Shown here: positions 1 through 8,801 of the stretch, in pieces
Layout: every line of letters starts with the position of its first letter
Numbering within the stretch: the stretch's first letter is position 1
IMG/VR virus record: IMGVR_UViG_3300044732_003010
Coordinates: 1-64,000 of that record
Source: a virus
Direction: 5' to 3' (one strand)
DNA length: 64,000 nt
Translations under genes and position numbers: made by a program
Notes under the pieces: model-generated
Told to the model about the DNA's origin: nothing
Seen by the model: only the letters and a program-made list of their open reading frames with translations
Database searches by the model: none

Positions 1-62
1 GAGTTTCCTTCCTCTTATAGATTTAGCGACCCTAGCAACCTTCCTTTTTAGGAGTAAAAACA

Positions 63-1070
63 ATGCCTATAAAATCTTTGACAACAAGACAAGCCCGGTT
101 CCTTAGACTGGGTATAATTCGCAAAGGGGGAGAAAAAAAAGAAAACCCTAAAAGACCTGGCACTCTAATAAGCGGAGATGATTTAGAATATTTTCGCATT
201 GATTCTGATATTCAAGGAATCAACGAAAAATTTACCGCTATTTACGGGAAAGAGCCTAAGCAATTAGATTGCTTGTTACCTTTTCCTTATACAGACCAAG
301 TATTTCCTTGTTGGATGGAACAGTGGAATGATAAAGATTTAAAAACCTCTGGGTTAATGATTCGGTGCGACGAGGAAAAGCAACATATCTACCAACAAGC
401 TGGCAAAATGATTGCCACTAATCCTATCCCGTGCAAACGACAACAAAATCCTGACGGAAGTTATTCAGGGTGTAAATGCAAGCAAGTTGGGCGATTGCAG
501 ATTGTTTTACCTAAATTAGGTGAACTAGGATACTTTGAAGTCGAAACCCATTCAAAGTGGGATATTATCGGACTAACAGAGCAACTACTAGCTATTGAAA
601 CATCGGCTGGTAGTTTGATTGGTATCCCTTTTCTATTAGAACGCGGGTCAAGAGAGCTATCTTATCCCTTACCAGACGGAAAAAGGGGACGAAAGACTTT
701 TAGTCTTTTATCAATCCGTGTTCACCCTAATAGTGCTTCTCAAGTATTGCAAATAATCGAAACAAAAGCTTTTCAGCGATTTACGGGAAATGTAGAACCT
801 GTCAGAACTCTAACTCCTGCGTCAACGGGAAACGTAAAAATGTTCAACCCTTCGCAATCACTATCGGAAGATCGCAAGCAGGCTGGAATTACTTGGGCTG
901 TAAATCAAGGATTACCTCAACCAGAAGCTTTGCAAATCGCCCAACAAGCAACCTCTGAAAAAGAATTGGCCGACCTCCTGAAAAAAGCTATAGACGCAAG
1001 GCAAAAGCCAGTAATAGAAGTTCGCAGTGAAAATATTGATCCTGGTGAACTTCTCAGTGAAGATTTTTAA
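63..1070 (+). CDS. Gp3-like recombination directionality factor-like / metal-binding protein
   Basis: 335 aa. The N-terminus (MPIKSLTTRQARF..RLG.IRKGGE), the FRIDSD segment, the C-rich CKRQQNPDGSYSGCKCKQVG stretch and the GRLQIVLP..LGYFEVETHS core match my memory of a family seen in phages and integrative elements, named recombination directionality factor (Gp3-like) or 'hydrolase or metal-binding protein'. Such factors push a serine integrase towards excision. No integrase is visible, so the role is inferred. The start follows AGGAGTAAAAACA, the leader type shared by the next genes. The last ~70 residues look like a separate helical tail. Confidence 0.6.
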   Translation: MPIKSLTTRQARFLRLGIIRKGGEKKENPKRPGTLISGDDLEYFRIDSDIQGINEKFTAIYGKEPKQLDCLLPFPYTDQVFPCWMEQWNDKDLKTSGLMIRCDEEKQHIYQQAGKMIATNPIPCKRQQNPDGSYSGCKCKQVGRLQIVLPKLGELGYFEVETHSKWDIIGLTEQLLAIETSAGSLIGIPFLLERGSRELSYPLPDGKRGRKTFSLLSIRVHPNSASQVLQIIETKAFQRFTGNVEPVRTLTPASTGNVKMFNPSQSLSEDRKQAGITWAVNQGLPQPEALQIAQQATSEKELADLLKKAIDARQKPVIEVRSENIDPGELLSEDF

Positions 1071-1160
1071 TTAGTTGCCAGTTGTCAGTCGTCAGTTATC
1101 AGCAACCTATAAAAACTTGAAAAGCTAAAAAATCCAAAAATGGAAATTAAGGAGTATTAA

Positions 1161-1580
1161 ATGAATCTGAATCTCTTAAGTCGTGATTGGTGGGATGAAC
1201 TGACTTTCCAGCAAATACAAGAAATCTTGGTTGAAAGCAGCAAAAACCAATGGAAAGTTTTAAGTACAGGGCAAGTCGAAAGTATTTGCTTACATGGATT
1301 GGTAGCTAACCTAGTTTTTAGTGTAGGTATTGATCAAGTACAGCAATTAAGGGCAGATTTTGAGATTACTTGCGATTCTGGCAAGACTAAAAAAGTAATC
1401 AAAATTAATTTAACATTTGTAGAATTGAAATCTACAAACTTGCTATTTGAAACATTAACAAGTTTATCGGAATCAAATAATCCGTATATATGGATTAAAG
1501 GTAAGGCGATTAATTCTCCAGAAATTACGATTCTTGTTAACGAATGGGGAAAACGCTATGAAGACCTAAAAATGTCTTAA
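1161..1580 (+). CDS. hypothetical protein
   Basis: 139 aa, family not recognised. GGAGTATTAA precedes the ATG. Tryptophans cluster at the N-terminus (DWWDELTF), followed by alternating hydrophobic and polar residues that suggest mixed alpha/beta structure. No Cys/His metal site, signal peptide or membrane segment is seen. It is the second gene of a same-strand run with near-identical leaders, preceded by a TCAGTTATC-type repeat at about 1081-1107. Confidence 0.6.
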   Translation: MNLNLLSRDWWDELTFQQIQEILVESSKNQWKVLSTGQVESICLHGLVANLVFSVGIDQVQQLRADFEITCDSGKTKKVIKINLTFVELKSTNLLFETLTSLSESNNPYIWIKGKAINSPEITILVNEWGKRYEDLKMS

Positions 1581-1613
1581 AAGTAAAAACTAGCACAATT
1601 GGGGAGTAAAACA

Positions 1614-2015
1614 GTGAACATCAACTCGCATCTCAAAGAGCAGCTGTATAAGCTTATGATTAGAAATAAATATCTCGAATTACCTCTTGACTCAAAAAAT
1701 TGGATTGATAATTTATTAAAAAAATCTCAAACTAGCCAAATAACTAACAAGATATTAATCTGGTGGTGGGAAGGGGATATACAAAAAGGATACATCTATC
1801 TGTACTTATTCGATGGTAAATGGAATCTCTCTTTTATTAATCGGTTTAAATTTTGGGTTATAACTATTCTTATGCCTATATGTACAGGAGTTACTATTCC
1901 TTCTCCTCTTAAAAAAGATTTTGATCTTTTCAGAGAAGCTTTAACACTAGCGTCGATTTTTCTAGCAGAAAAAAGCTGGTATAAAGAAATAACCGACAAT
2001 ACAACTAAGGAGTAA
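1614..2015 (+). CDS. small membrane-associated protein, three-member phage family
   Basis: 133 aa from the GTG at 1614, chosen because GGGGAGTAAAACA precedes it; a TTG 15 bases upstream would bury the ribosome binding site. Paralogue of the next gene and of the minus-strand gene at 53578-53961. Shared pattern: an N-terminal helix with LPxxxKxxxDxL, a variable middle, then a hydrophobic stretch ending TGVTIPxPLKKDxxLF and an ASxFL helix. The hydrophobic stretch could be one membrane segment. Function unknown. Confidence 0.6.
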   Translation: MNINSHLKEQLYKLMIRNKYLELPLDSKNWIDNLLKKSQTSQITNKILIWWWEGDIQKGYIYLYLFDGKWNLSFINRFKFWVITILMPICTGVTIPSPLKKDFDLFREALTLASIFLAEKSWYKEITDNTTKE

Positions 2016-2019
2016 AAAA

Positions 2020-2436
2020 ATGAAAAACCTGACCTATCGAGTGCTAATCAACTTAAGCTACGCTGAGTTGCCAACAGAAGCCAAGCAATATGTCGATCGC
2101 TTAGTTCTTAAAACATCAAAAAACCCCTTTACATCAAAACTACTAGAAGGAGTTTATGAAAGCGTAATCAAAGCAGATGACAATGATATAGAATGTCTTT
2201 TAAGCAGTGCATTTATTGACGCTGATTCAGATAGGAAAGTAGGATGTTTTTGGCGTTTTAAAGCTGCTATATTCCAGTTTATCTTTTCGATTTTAACAGG
2301 TGTAGCAATACCTAATCTTTTCAAGAAAAACTATTGTCTTTTTCTACAATCTCTTGTTATAGCTAGTTACCTTGTAGAGGAGGGTTATGTCATTCTCCCA
2401 TTGTTTGGGACTACGAATAAAGCAAGAAACAACTAA
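2020..2436 (+). CDS. small membrane-associated protein, three-member phage family
   Basis: 138 aa, four bases after its paralogue at 1614. It keeps the family signature: LPTEAKQYVDRLV near residue 17, a hydrophobic segment FIFSILTGVAIPNLFKKNY and the helix LFLQSLVIASYLVEE. Closer in the N-terminus to the 53578 copy (LPDEAKKYVNDLV). Start follows GGAGTAAAAAA. Tandem duplication is the simplest origin. No function can be assigned. Confidence 0.6.
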   Translation: MKNLTYRVLINLSYAELPTEAKQYVDRLVLKTSKNPFTSKLLEGVYESVIKADDNDIECLLSSAFIDADSDRKVGCFWRFKAAIFQFIFSILTGVAIPNLFKKNYCLFLQSLVIASYLVEEGYVILPLFGTTNKARNN

Positions 2437-2463
2437 AAATAATCACAACTGAGGAGTAACAAA

Positions 2464-3525
2464 ATGAGCACAAAATCAAGAGACAAAATCAGAACTTATG
2501 GGTCTGCAAGAGGAGAGTTAATAGTAGTCGATCCCCAGCTAATTTCTTTTAGATTAGCTAACGGCGACTTTATCGGACCAAGAATAGGTCTTTATGACGA
2601 CGGCAAAATGCACGTCTTGCCTGATGAAACTCTTTTAACCTTTAGCCTCGATTTAATCGAGGCTATCGCAGGGGAAAACGGATGGAATACCCGCGTTACC
2701 TACGACTTGGAGTTGATTAAAGAACTAGCCGATAAGATACTGGCATCGGGCGTAATCTATCAACCTTTACACTTGATTGCAGACGGTGATCGACTGTTTC
2801 CTATGGACGGGCATCGAAGGGTATTAGCTTGGTTGCTTTTAGCCTCTCAAGGAATAATAATTCCTAACGTTCTAGCAATTATTAAGCCTTTGTCAGGCGG
2901 GCTAACCGTCCGGGACTTAGAGTATCAAATGCTCTCTTACGGCACTGATAGCGAAAAACTATCGGTGTACGACAAAGCGAAACTGATCAGACGGCATTTA
3001 CACGAGGATAGATTAGCTGGTTTAACTGAAGAACAGTCCTACCAACAGTTTTGCGAAAAAACTGGATGGAAAAAATCAGAATATGATCGGACTCTAGAAA
3101 TTTCTTCGATGTCTAGTCCGACATTAAAAGCAATCGAAGGTAAAGTATCGGAGACGACTTTACACAATCTTGTAAGGAAAAATGAACTAACACTCTCGGA
3201 GAAAGAAAATGTTCTTTTAGAGACTGTAGCTATAGCGGAAGAAAAAGGGATAAAAGCCACTGGAGAATTAGTTCAATCTGTAGCAGCTAACCTTATAGAG
3301 TCTAAAAATCCAACCTTTTTGGACTCCAATGGAACCGTAAAACCCAGTGACGAATTAGAGCCAAAACCCATTAAACTTACTCCGAAAGCTAAAGAAGTTA
3401 AATATCTATTAATGACTTTAGCAACCGAAGGAAATGCAAAACAAACAGACGATGATACAATGACCGTAGATTTTCCTGTAACTCTTTGGGAAAAACTTAT
3501 TGATTTTGTAGAGAGATTAAGTTAG
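2464..3525 (+). CDS. ParB/Spo0J-like nuclease-domain protein
   Basis: 353 aa. Residues ~85-170 form a ParB-like N-terminal domain: a stretch on alternative choices (IYQPLHLIADGDRLFPMDGHRRVLAWLL) carries the GHRR box typical of the family. A helical middle (YDKAKLIRRHLHEDRLAGLTEEQSYQQFCEKTGWKKS) resembles the ParB helix-turn-helix region, and the C-terminus is long and charged. In phages such proteins act in partition, as nucleases or as regulators; which applies here cannot be told. A second ParB-like gene sits at 51779. Confidence 0.75.
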   Translation: MSTKSRDKIRTYGSARGELIVVDPQLISFRLANGDFIGPRIGLYDDGKMHVLPDETLLTFSLDLIEAIAGENGWNTRVTYDLELIKELADKILASGVIYQPLHLIADGDRLFPMDGHRRVLAWLLLASQGIIIPNVLAIIKPLSGGLTVRDLEYQMLSYGTDSEKLSVYDKAKLIRRHLHEDRLAGLTEEQSYQQFCEKTGWKKSEYDRTLEISSMSSPTLKAIEGKVSETTLHNLVRKNELTLSEKENVLLETVAIAEEKGIKATGELVQSVAANLIESKNPTFLDSNGTVKPSDELEPKPIKLTPKAKEVKYLLMTLATEGNAKQTDDDTMTVDFPVTLWEKLIDFVERLS

Positions 3526-3577
3526 GATTAGTTGTCAGTTATCAGTAAAAAATTGCTAAATAAATTAAAAGAACCCG

Positions 3578-3874
3578 ATGATCCAATATCACGAACGCAC
3601 ACAAACTCAAATTAGACTGCTATCCCAAAAATTAGCAGATACAGTTGGTAGAGAAATATTTGCTTCTTTAGAAAGAGGAGATCAAGAAGATATTTTTGAG
3701 CAAATGCTTACAAGCCTCTACTATTCCTATAAATTTAATAGGCACATGACAAGCTGGTGTGGAACTGCATTCCAAGCGATTGAAACCCTGCTATCTAAAC
3801 TGGAAAAAAACAATGAACCAAAAAAATGCACTCAACCCCGAAATTCTACTGATGGCCACAAAACTAGCAGATAA
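3578..3874 (+). CDS. small helical protein, first of three tandem paralogues
   Basis: 98 aa. The core LLSQKLADTVGREIF...EDIFEQMLTSL...AFQAIETLLSKLE matches the two following genes, so three copies lie in a row. The tail after LLSKLEKNN reads through the start of the next gene in another frame, suggesting that tail is a by-product of the duplication. Two or three amphipathic helices, no known domain. Only a weak ribosome binding site (AAAAGAA) is seen. Confidence 0.55.
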   Translation: MIQYHERTQTQIRLLSQKLADTVGREIFASLERGDQEDIFEQMLTSLYYSYKFNRHMTSWCGTAFQAIETLLSKLEKNNEPKKCTQPRNSTDGHKTSR

Positions 3875-4031
3875 AGTCCACGATATTTTTCCCTTTTCTA
3901 GCAAAGAAGAAAAAACAGTCTTTTTTGAACTAATGCTTTTAGATTTGTCGCTTTTAGCTTCTCAAGACGGATGTGTAGCGGCAGGGAATGCGCTAAAGAC
4001 AATTGAAACTTTACTATCTAAGTTAGATTAG
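3813..4031 (+). CDS. small helical protein, second of three tandem paralogues
   Basis: 72 aa from the ATG at 3813, inside the end of the previous gene (62-base overlap). The alternative start further upstream gives an N-terminus antisense to the family pattern. The core ILLMATKLADKVHDIF...TVFFELMLLDLSLL..ALKTIETLLSKLD aligns with the neighbours. Translational coupling with the first copy is likely. Confidence 0.5.
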   Translation: MNQKNALNPEILLMATKLADKVHDIFPFSSKEEKTVFFELMLLDLSLLASQDGCVAAGNALKTIETLLSKLD

Positions 4032-4086
4032 TTTAAAATTAGCTATCAGTTATCAACTAAAAATCAAAACAATTAGGAGTAAAACA

Positions 4087-4356
4087 ATGACAAAGCCACT
4101 AATATTAAATGAGCCAGCCTCTTTTCAGCTTCAAGAAATGATCGAAAAATTATTAGAGCTAGAAGATGCTAATGGCTTCAATAAAGGGGAACAAGCTATT
4201 CTCTATGAACAAATGCTCGATAAATTAGTGTCTTTAGACTGTGTAGAAGCAAGATGCGCATTAGAAACGATTAAAGTTTTATTAATTGAGATAGGGCGCA
4301 TTACAGTTGATATACAAATTCTTAGTTATCAGTTATCATATGTAAGTGATCAATAA
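4087..4356 (+). CDS. small helical protein, third of three tandem paralogues
   Basis: 89 aa behind TTAGGAGTAAAACA. The core EMIEKLLELEDANGF..EQAILYEQMLDKLVSL..ALETIKVLLIEI matches the two upstream copies. The last residues (ILSYQLSYVSDQ) are encoded by a TAGTTATCAGTTATCA repeat, so the intergenic repeat seems to have replaced or extended the original end. Function unknown. Confidence 0.55.
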   Translation: MTKPLILNEPASFQLQEMIEKLLELEDANGFNKGEQAILYEQMLDKLVSLDCVEARCALETIKVLLIEIGRITVDIQILSYQLSYVSDQ

Positions 4357-4388
4357 TTAGTTAAAAAATCAAAACAATTAGGAGTATT

Positions 4389-4748
4389 ATGTCTTTTTTC
4401 GTCTCTTCAGATTGTCCTGCTCGTGAAACAGAGTGGCCTTGCCCTGACCCTGTACAACTGAGTCCAGAAAAAATAGAACAAGAAAAAAAACAGGCAGAAA
4501 AAAAGATTTTTAGAAGTGTTCATTCAAAAAGAATACTTGGGAGTCTAGAAAAAATTGAAATAGTTTACGGATATACAGTTTATGTATTTTCTGATGGCAG
4601 CCGATGGAACTTAAAGGATTATTATAGACATTTAGAAAGTATTCCCCTTTACGGTCCGTACTTAAGTGACTATGGAATTAACCGAAAAGATAAAGAAGGA
4701 TTTACTCCAGTTAGAACATATCAAGCAACAAATGATATGTTTCAATAA
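4389..4748 (+). CDS. hypothetical protein
   Basis: 119 aa after ATTAGGAGTATT. A charged helix (PEKIEQEKKQAEKK) is followed by a compact domain with YGYTVYVFSDGSRWNLKDYY and SIPLYGPYLSDYG. The P.YGPY..D motif also occurs in the small minus-strand gene at 53990 (AVPTYGPYVNDC), perhaps a shared motif. Last gene of the 5' run; a strong hairpin terminator lies 12 bases downstream. Confidence 0.55.
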   Translation: MSFFVSSDCPARETEWPCPDPVQLSPEKIEQEKKQAEKKIFRSVHSKRILGSLEKIEIVYGYTVYVFSDGSRWNLKDYYRHLESIPLYGPYLSDYGINRKDKEGFTPVRTYQATNDMFQ

Positions 4749-4760
4749 ATCTCAAATAAA

Positions 4761-4790
4761 GAACAGAGGGTTAACCCTCTGTTCTTTTTC
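4761..4790. terminator. bidirectional intrinsic terminator
   Basis: A perfect 24-base palindrome (GAACAGAGGGTT/AACCCTCTGTTC, 4761-4784) runs into TTTTT on the plus strand and has A-rich sequence on the other side. It lies between the plus-strand run ending at 4748 and the minus-strand repressor ending at 4793, so it probably stops both transcripts. Confidence 0.85.
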
Positions 4791-4792
4791 TG

Positions 4793-5398
4793 TTATGCTC
4801 CGATTAGTTTCTCCTGTAAATATTGGTAAACCTCTTTCTGTAAATCTTTTGGGGCAGAACACAGAAAAGCTTTCACATCTTCTAGATCGATCTCTTTAAT
4901 CATCTTCTGTAACTCATCTAGCTTTGAGTAAAGAGACTTAACTTCTTCAATTACAAGCTTTGCTTTAACTTGAGTATCAGCTTCCTGAAAAAGTTCGGGA
5001 ACTAAATTAGGATTTTTAACACAATCCTTTTTTTGATTGATTGGATCTTTTAGAAAATCCTGAATTGTTGGCCAGTCGCCATTAAGATAATTCACAAAAG
5101 AATCTGTATCAAGACCAAATACAGCAGCTAGTAATCGCATATTCCCTAGATCAGGGCAACTAGCGATATTTTTTAGCTCCCAGTTTTGAACCGCTCCCCC
5201 AGAAAATTCTGTGCCAGGTAATCCCAATCGCCGGCCTTCTTTTAGTATCCACTCAGTAAATTCGGCTTGGGTCATGCCTAGCCCCATCCTTTTTGCCTTA
5301 ATAGTATCGGACATTTTGCTTATCCCTTTTTCTGTCAAAGCCGAGGCTTTTACTCGTTTGCGGGGCGTTCCGTCGCTATTGAATCGTGGTGTAGCCAT
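4793..5398 (-). CDS. XRE-type repressor-like regulator
   Basis: 201 aa. A basic N-terminus (PRKRVKASALTEKG) precedes a Cro/CI-type helix-turn-helix at ~30-95: IKAKRMGLGMTQAEFTEWIL..., then GGAVQNWELKNI...LLAAVFGLD. The C-terminal half is helical and charged, perhaps for oligomerisation; no LexA-type peptidase motif is seen. It is divergent from the small RHH-like gene at 5516, the usual layout of a lysogeny switch. The intervening 117 bases hold an operator-like palindrome. Role as prophage repressor is inferred. Confidence 0.75.
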   Translation of the reverse strand: MATPRFNSDGTPRKRVKASALTEKGISKMSDTIKAKRMGLGMTQAEFTEWILKEGRRLGLPGTEFSGGAVQNWELKNIASCPDLGNMRLLAAVFGLDTDSFVNYLNGDWPTIQDFLKDPINQKKDCVKNPNLVPELFQEADTQVKAKLVIEEVKSLYSKLDELQKMIKEIDLEDVKAFLCSAPKDLQKEVYQYLQEKLIGA

Positions 5399-5515
5399 AA
5401 AAGTGTATTTTGATAAGATACCCTTATCTTACACTACCTTGCAAAAAACTTACAAAAAACTTACAAGCAATCTCGACTTTTATGATACAATATAGAAAAT
5501 TCTGTAAATTAAGCC
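5399..5515. promoter_or_regulatory. divergent control region with operator-like repeats
   Basis: GATAAG (5412-5417) and CTTATC (5423-5428) form an inverted repeat with 5-base spacing in front of the repressor gene. Two direct AAAAACTTACAA copies follow at ~5445-5465. The 9-mer CTTACACTA (5428-5436) reappears inverted at 5763-5771, in front of the primase gene. These fit repressor sites controlling both directions. Confidence 0.55.
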
Positions 5516-5740
5516 ATGTCTGCCAATCAAGATGCTCCAATAAAAGTTGTGTCAATCCGGGTTAAAAAAGAGCTATGGGCTGAGATGTGTCAAAGGTCAG
5601 AAGCTTTAGGCTTAAAAACCCAAGAGGCAATTGAAATTGCACTAAAGTCCTACCTTTCTATCCCCATTGATGCCGAACTCAGTGCCAGAAAAGAGGGCGA
5701 AAATGCCTTTTACAACTCTTTGCATAAATCTAAAACCTAA
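5516..5740 (+). CDS. ribbon-helix-helix-like small regulator
   Basis: 74 aa. KVVSIRVKKELWAEMCQRSEALGLKTQEAIEIALKSYL looks like a ribbon-helix-helix DNA-binding fold: a short beta strand with alternating residues, then two helices. It is the first gene rightward of the divergent control region, so it may act like Cro or an antirepressor. No partner toxin is adjacent. Fold assignment is by pattern only. Confidence 0.55.
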   Translation: MSANQDAPIKVVSIRVKKELWAEMCQRSEALGLKTQEAIEIALKSYLSIPIDAELSARKEGENAFYNSLHKSKT

Positions 5741-5762
5741 GCGTAGCAAGGATTTACAGGTG

Positions 5763-5777
5763 TAGTGTAAGTGTAGT
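5763..5777. promoter_or_regulatory. candidate second operator upstream of primase gene
   Basis: GTGTAGTGTAAGTGTAGT-type sequence contains TAGTGTAAG, the inverse of CTTACACTA in the divergent region at 5428. GTGTAAGTGTA recurs at about 9471-9481. Shared short words near several starts suggest a common regulator, but they are short enough to be chance. Confidence 0.35.
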
Positions 5778-5855
5778 ATTTACCGATCAAGAAAATTCTG
5801 CTAGGATAGTAAATACCTTGATTTGTTCTAATCCACCTTATCCCCCCAACAAAAA

Positions 5856-5873
5856 ACCCGCTCGGAGGCGGGT
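5856..5873 (-). terminator. hairpin terminator for leftward transcription
   Basis: ACCCGC (5856-5861) pairs with GCGGGT (5868-5873) around a TCGGAG loop. A run of A lies on its left, so on the minus strand the hairpin is followed by TTTTTT. No minus-strand gene is seen upstream; it may block leftward antisense transcription out of the primase gene. Confidence 0.5.
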
Positions 5874-5913
5874 CGTGTAAACAACACACTTTTCTTTTAT
5901 TTCAATAACATTT

Positions 5914-8796
5914 ATGGTAACACAATCCTCGAACCGTGTCAAGATCGATAAAAACAATCCTTGCCCCCACTGTGGTAAGCCTGATTGGTGCTATATGTAC
6001 ACATCTGAAGACGGCAATTTACTCTCGGTCTGCAACCGAGATCACGAACCTGCACCGGGATGGGAAAAATCTTCTAAATTAGATGGTCAGGGCAAGCCAA
6101 TCTACTATTTTAAGAAAGAAGTCAAGTTTTCCGACTACAAAACAGAAAAAACTCAATACTTCGTTTATCCTCCTCTTGCCAACGGATTGAAAATCCGTGT
6201 GTACCGGAAAGACTATCAAGAAGATGGTATTTGGAAAAAGGATATTAAACAGCAGCACTCTACAGACAATGGCAAAAACTGGAAGTGGGGCATAGATGAT
6301 ATTGAGTACAAAGATATACCTCTTTATCGTCAAGACCGCCTAGAAAAGGCTATTAAAGAAGGGACTCAGATATTTGTAGTAGAAGGCGAGACTAAGGTAG
6401 AGAAACTAGAATCTCTAGGATTAGTTGCCACTTGTAATATAGGCGGATCAAAAAAATGGCAACCGTCCCACACAGAAGCTTTAAAGGGAGCAAATCTGAT
6501 TTTATGCCCTGATCGCGACAAAGGGGGAGTGGCTCACTGCCAGAAAATTTATCAAGATTTCCCCGATGCAAAATGGCTTTATGCCTATCCAGATTCCCCT
6601 TTGTGGAATCATTTACCAGATTCTCAAGGGGTAGATATTCTTAATTGGATTGAAGAAAAGAAGGTAACTCTCGATACATTGTTAACTTCGATAGTTGATA
6701 AACCAAAAGAAATAAAAGAGAGCAAAGAAAAAGAAGTCACAGTAACAGAAACGATGACTTTTCAAGACCTAATAACAGCTATTGACGGCTGTATTGGACA
6801 GGAAGAAATCACCCGAACTCAGTGGCAAGAAAAAGTCGATCTGTGGGCAAAAGCCACTGGTAGGAAACCATCAGACATACGACATTTAATTGAAATCCGT
6901 AAAACAGAAATAGCAGAAGGGGATGCTATCAAATCAGGATTAGAAGGGTTCCTGAAAGGTAAGCATTATCAGCAGAAAGAGATTGATCTTTTTGAGATAC
7001 TTCCGAAACCTTTAGCCGAAGCGATTATAAGCCGTGCCAAGACATTAAATCAACCCCCAATCAGATTACTGCATTCTTTATGGCCAATACTAGGAGCTAT
7101 TTTAGGAAGTCGGTTTGCAATTAACCTCCGAACTACTGTAAGAGAAAGGGAATGCTGGAAGGAATACCCGATATTCTATTGTGCAGATTTAGGCGGGGTT
7201 TCTACTGGAAAAACCCTCACTCAAAACGAAGTTTGTCGGGTTTTGAAAAGAAAAGATTTAGCCGAGCAGAAAAGAGTTACTAAGGAACAATCCACCCTAG
7301 ACGATCTAAAAGCTGCGTGGCAAGAGATGTCAGCATCAGATCGCAAGGCAAACAAAGCAAACGCTGAAATCAACCCTCGTCTTTATGAGAAAGAACATTG
7401 TCAGGCACGTCGGTGGTTTTACGACGAAGGCACTCTTGATGGCATCCTAAAAACGATGTCCTCGCAACCTTCTTGGCAAGGTGGGGTAGTCGTCTATGAC
7501 GAATTATCGGGATTTTTTGAGGGATTAAATCAGTACCGATCAGGTGGTAAAGGGAATGATCGGCAACGAGATTTAAGCAACTGGAATGGCCCTATTCGAA
7601 ATACTTTTGACCGTGTAAACAAAGACAATCGATACTATTTAGATGGGCAAACACTTAATAAATTAGGTGGGATACAAGTCGAGAAGCTCAGGAAATATCT
7701 TGATTTATCTAATGATGTCGATGGGGCAGTTTCTCGGTATCTTTTCTTGCTACACGAACCCCTTGATCCTCGTCCTGGTAAGCCGCCAGAAGACCCTAAT
7801 TCTATCGATGAGTGTATCGAAAATATTATCAATCAAATCAGTGGAATTAGCCTAGAAGCTGATGAAAATGGGATTATCGATCCTTATAATTGCTGGTTTA
7901 GCGAAATCGGAGAAAGTTATGCCTGGGGTATCAAGTACCATTACGAGATACTTATTAAGAAGTATCGAGCGATTAATCCATCGTTTGCTTCCTATCTAGG
8001 AAAGCAAATGAAGACCTTTTTAAGGCTTACATTAAGCATCCATCTTCTCAATTGGATATTTGATCCAGATAATACTAATCTTTACAGTATTCCTGTACAA
8101 ACAGCCATTAAAGCTGCTAAGATGACCGACTTCTATATCAGTCAATTCTTGACAATTCAAGGAGTTACATCTCACGACGAGAATCCAGTACAGGGAATTT
8201 TATCCGAAATCTGGGAGATCGTTAAAAGCGCAGGTCAAATCAAGCCCCGGGACGTTGCCCAAAAATTCGGCGGGCGTAAAATTAATGGGGAAAAAGTAAA
8301 TACATCTATCGCCCGTACCCTACTTACTCAGCTAGAGCAAGCTGGCTATGGACGACTAGAGGTCAAATCAAGGGGTATGATACTGCACTATCAAGAGCCA
8401 AAAGAATTAGAAACTTTTGAGATAGAAGATGAATCCCTAGAATACCAATCAGAGATAAAAGAAGAAATTGTCCAGGCTCCCACTCCCACACCAAAACCCG
8501 AACCAGTTTCTGACACTGAGATAGTAGAAGTTGAATCAGGGCCAGTCGATGAGTTATCGGCCGATGGTGTCCATATCGATAGCCTCCCTGATCTTGAAAA
8601 AGAAACCGTATTAATACGAACGGCTGCATCTGTAGAGATAGGGGAGCGAATTATCCCACCGAGAGCAGTCGGGAAAGTTACAGAAGTAACTTTTGATAAT
8701 CAATGGCTTTTGAGGGTAGAAACTGTTTTAAATGGGTCTGTAATTACTTTTACAATTCCATTTTCTGATTGCTATTTGCAGGATATAAGCACCTGA
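5914..8796 (+). CDS. phage primase-helicase (zinc finger, TOPRIM, DUF3987-type ATPase)
   Basis: 960 aa. Order of domains: zinc finger CPHCGKPDWC at residues 17-26 with a further Cys near 41; a TOPRIM-like region (IFVVEGETKVEKLESLGL...LILCPDRDKGG, ~150-200); a linker; a DUF3987-type ATPase with Walker A GGVSTGKT (~428) and Walker B-like VVVYDELSGFF; an acidic, proline-rich linker; and a small C-terminal beta domain (AASVEIGERIIPPRAVGKV). It would prime and unwind phage DNA. The gene sits alone after a 173-base control region and heads the replication module. Confidence 0.85.
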   Translation: MVTQSSNRVKIDKNNPCPHCGKPDWCYMYTSEDGNLLSVCNRDHEPAPGWEKSSKLDGQGKPIYYFKKEVKFSDYKTEKTQYFVYPPLANGLKIRVYRKDYQEDGIWKKDIKQQHSTDNGKNWKWGIDDIEYKDIPLYRQDRLEKAIKEGTQIFVVEGETKVEKLESLGLVATCNIGGSKKWQPSHTEALKGANLILCPDRDKGGVAHCQKIYQDFPDAKWLYAYPDSPLWNHLPDSQGVDILNWIEEKKVTLDTLLTSIVDKPKEIKESKEKEVTVTETMTFQDLITAIDGCIGQEEITRTQWQEKVDLWAKATGRKPSDIRHLIEIRKTEIAEGDAIKSGLEGFLKGKHYQQKEIDLFEILPKPLAEAIISRAKTLNQPPIRLLHSLWPILGAILGSRFAINLRTTVRERECWKEYPIFYCADLGGVSTGKTLTQNEVCRVLKRKDLAEQKRVTKEQSTLDDLKAAWQEMSASDRKANKANAEINPRLYEKEHCQARRWFYDEGTLDGILKTMSSQPSWQGGVVVYDELSGFFEGLNQYRSGGKGNDRQRDLSNWNGPIRNTFDRVNKDNRYYLDGQTLNKLGGIQVEKLRKYLDLSNDVDGAVSRYLFLLHEPLDPRPGKPPEDPNSIDECIENIINQISGISLEADENGIIDPYNCWFSEIGESYAWGIKYHYEILIKKYRAINPSFASYLGKQMKTFLRLTLSIHLLNWIFDPDNTNLYSIPVQTAIKAAKMTDFYISQFLTIQGVTSHDENPVQGILSEIWEIVKSAGQIKPRDVAQKFGGRKINGEKVNTSIARTLLTQLEQAGYGRLEVKSRGMILHYQEPKELETFEIEDESLEYQSEIKEEIVQAPTPTPKPEPVSDTEIVEVESGPVDELSADGVHIDSLPDLEKETVLIRTAASVEIGERIIPPRAVGKVTEVTFDNQWLLRVETVLNGSVITFTIPFSDCYLQDIST

Positions 8797-8801
8797 TAGG
8801 A

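Noticed and set aside
8363-8629. 88-aa minus-strand frame in the primase tail
   Set aside because: Antisense to the acidic proline-rich linker of a clear gene, with no leader.
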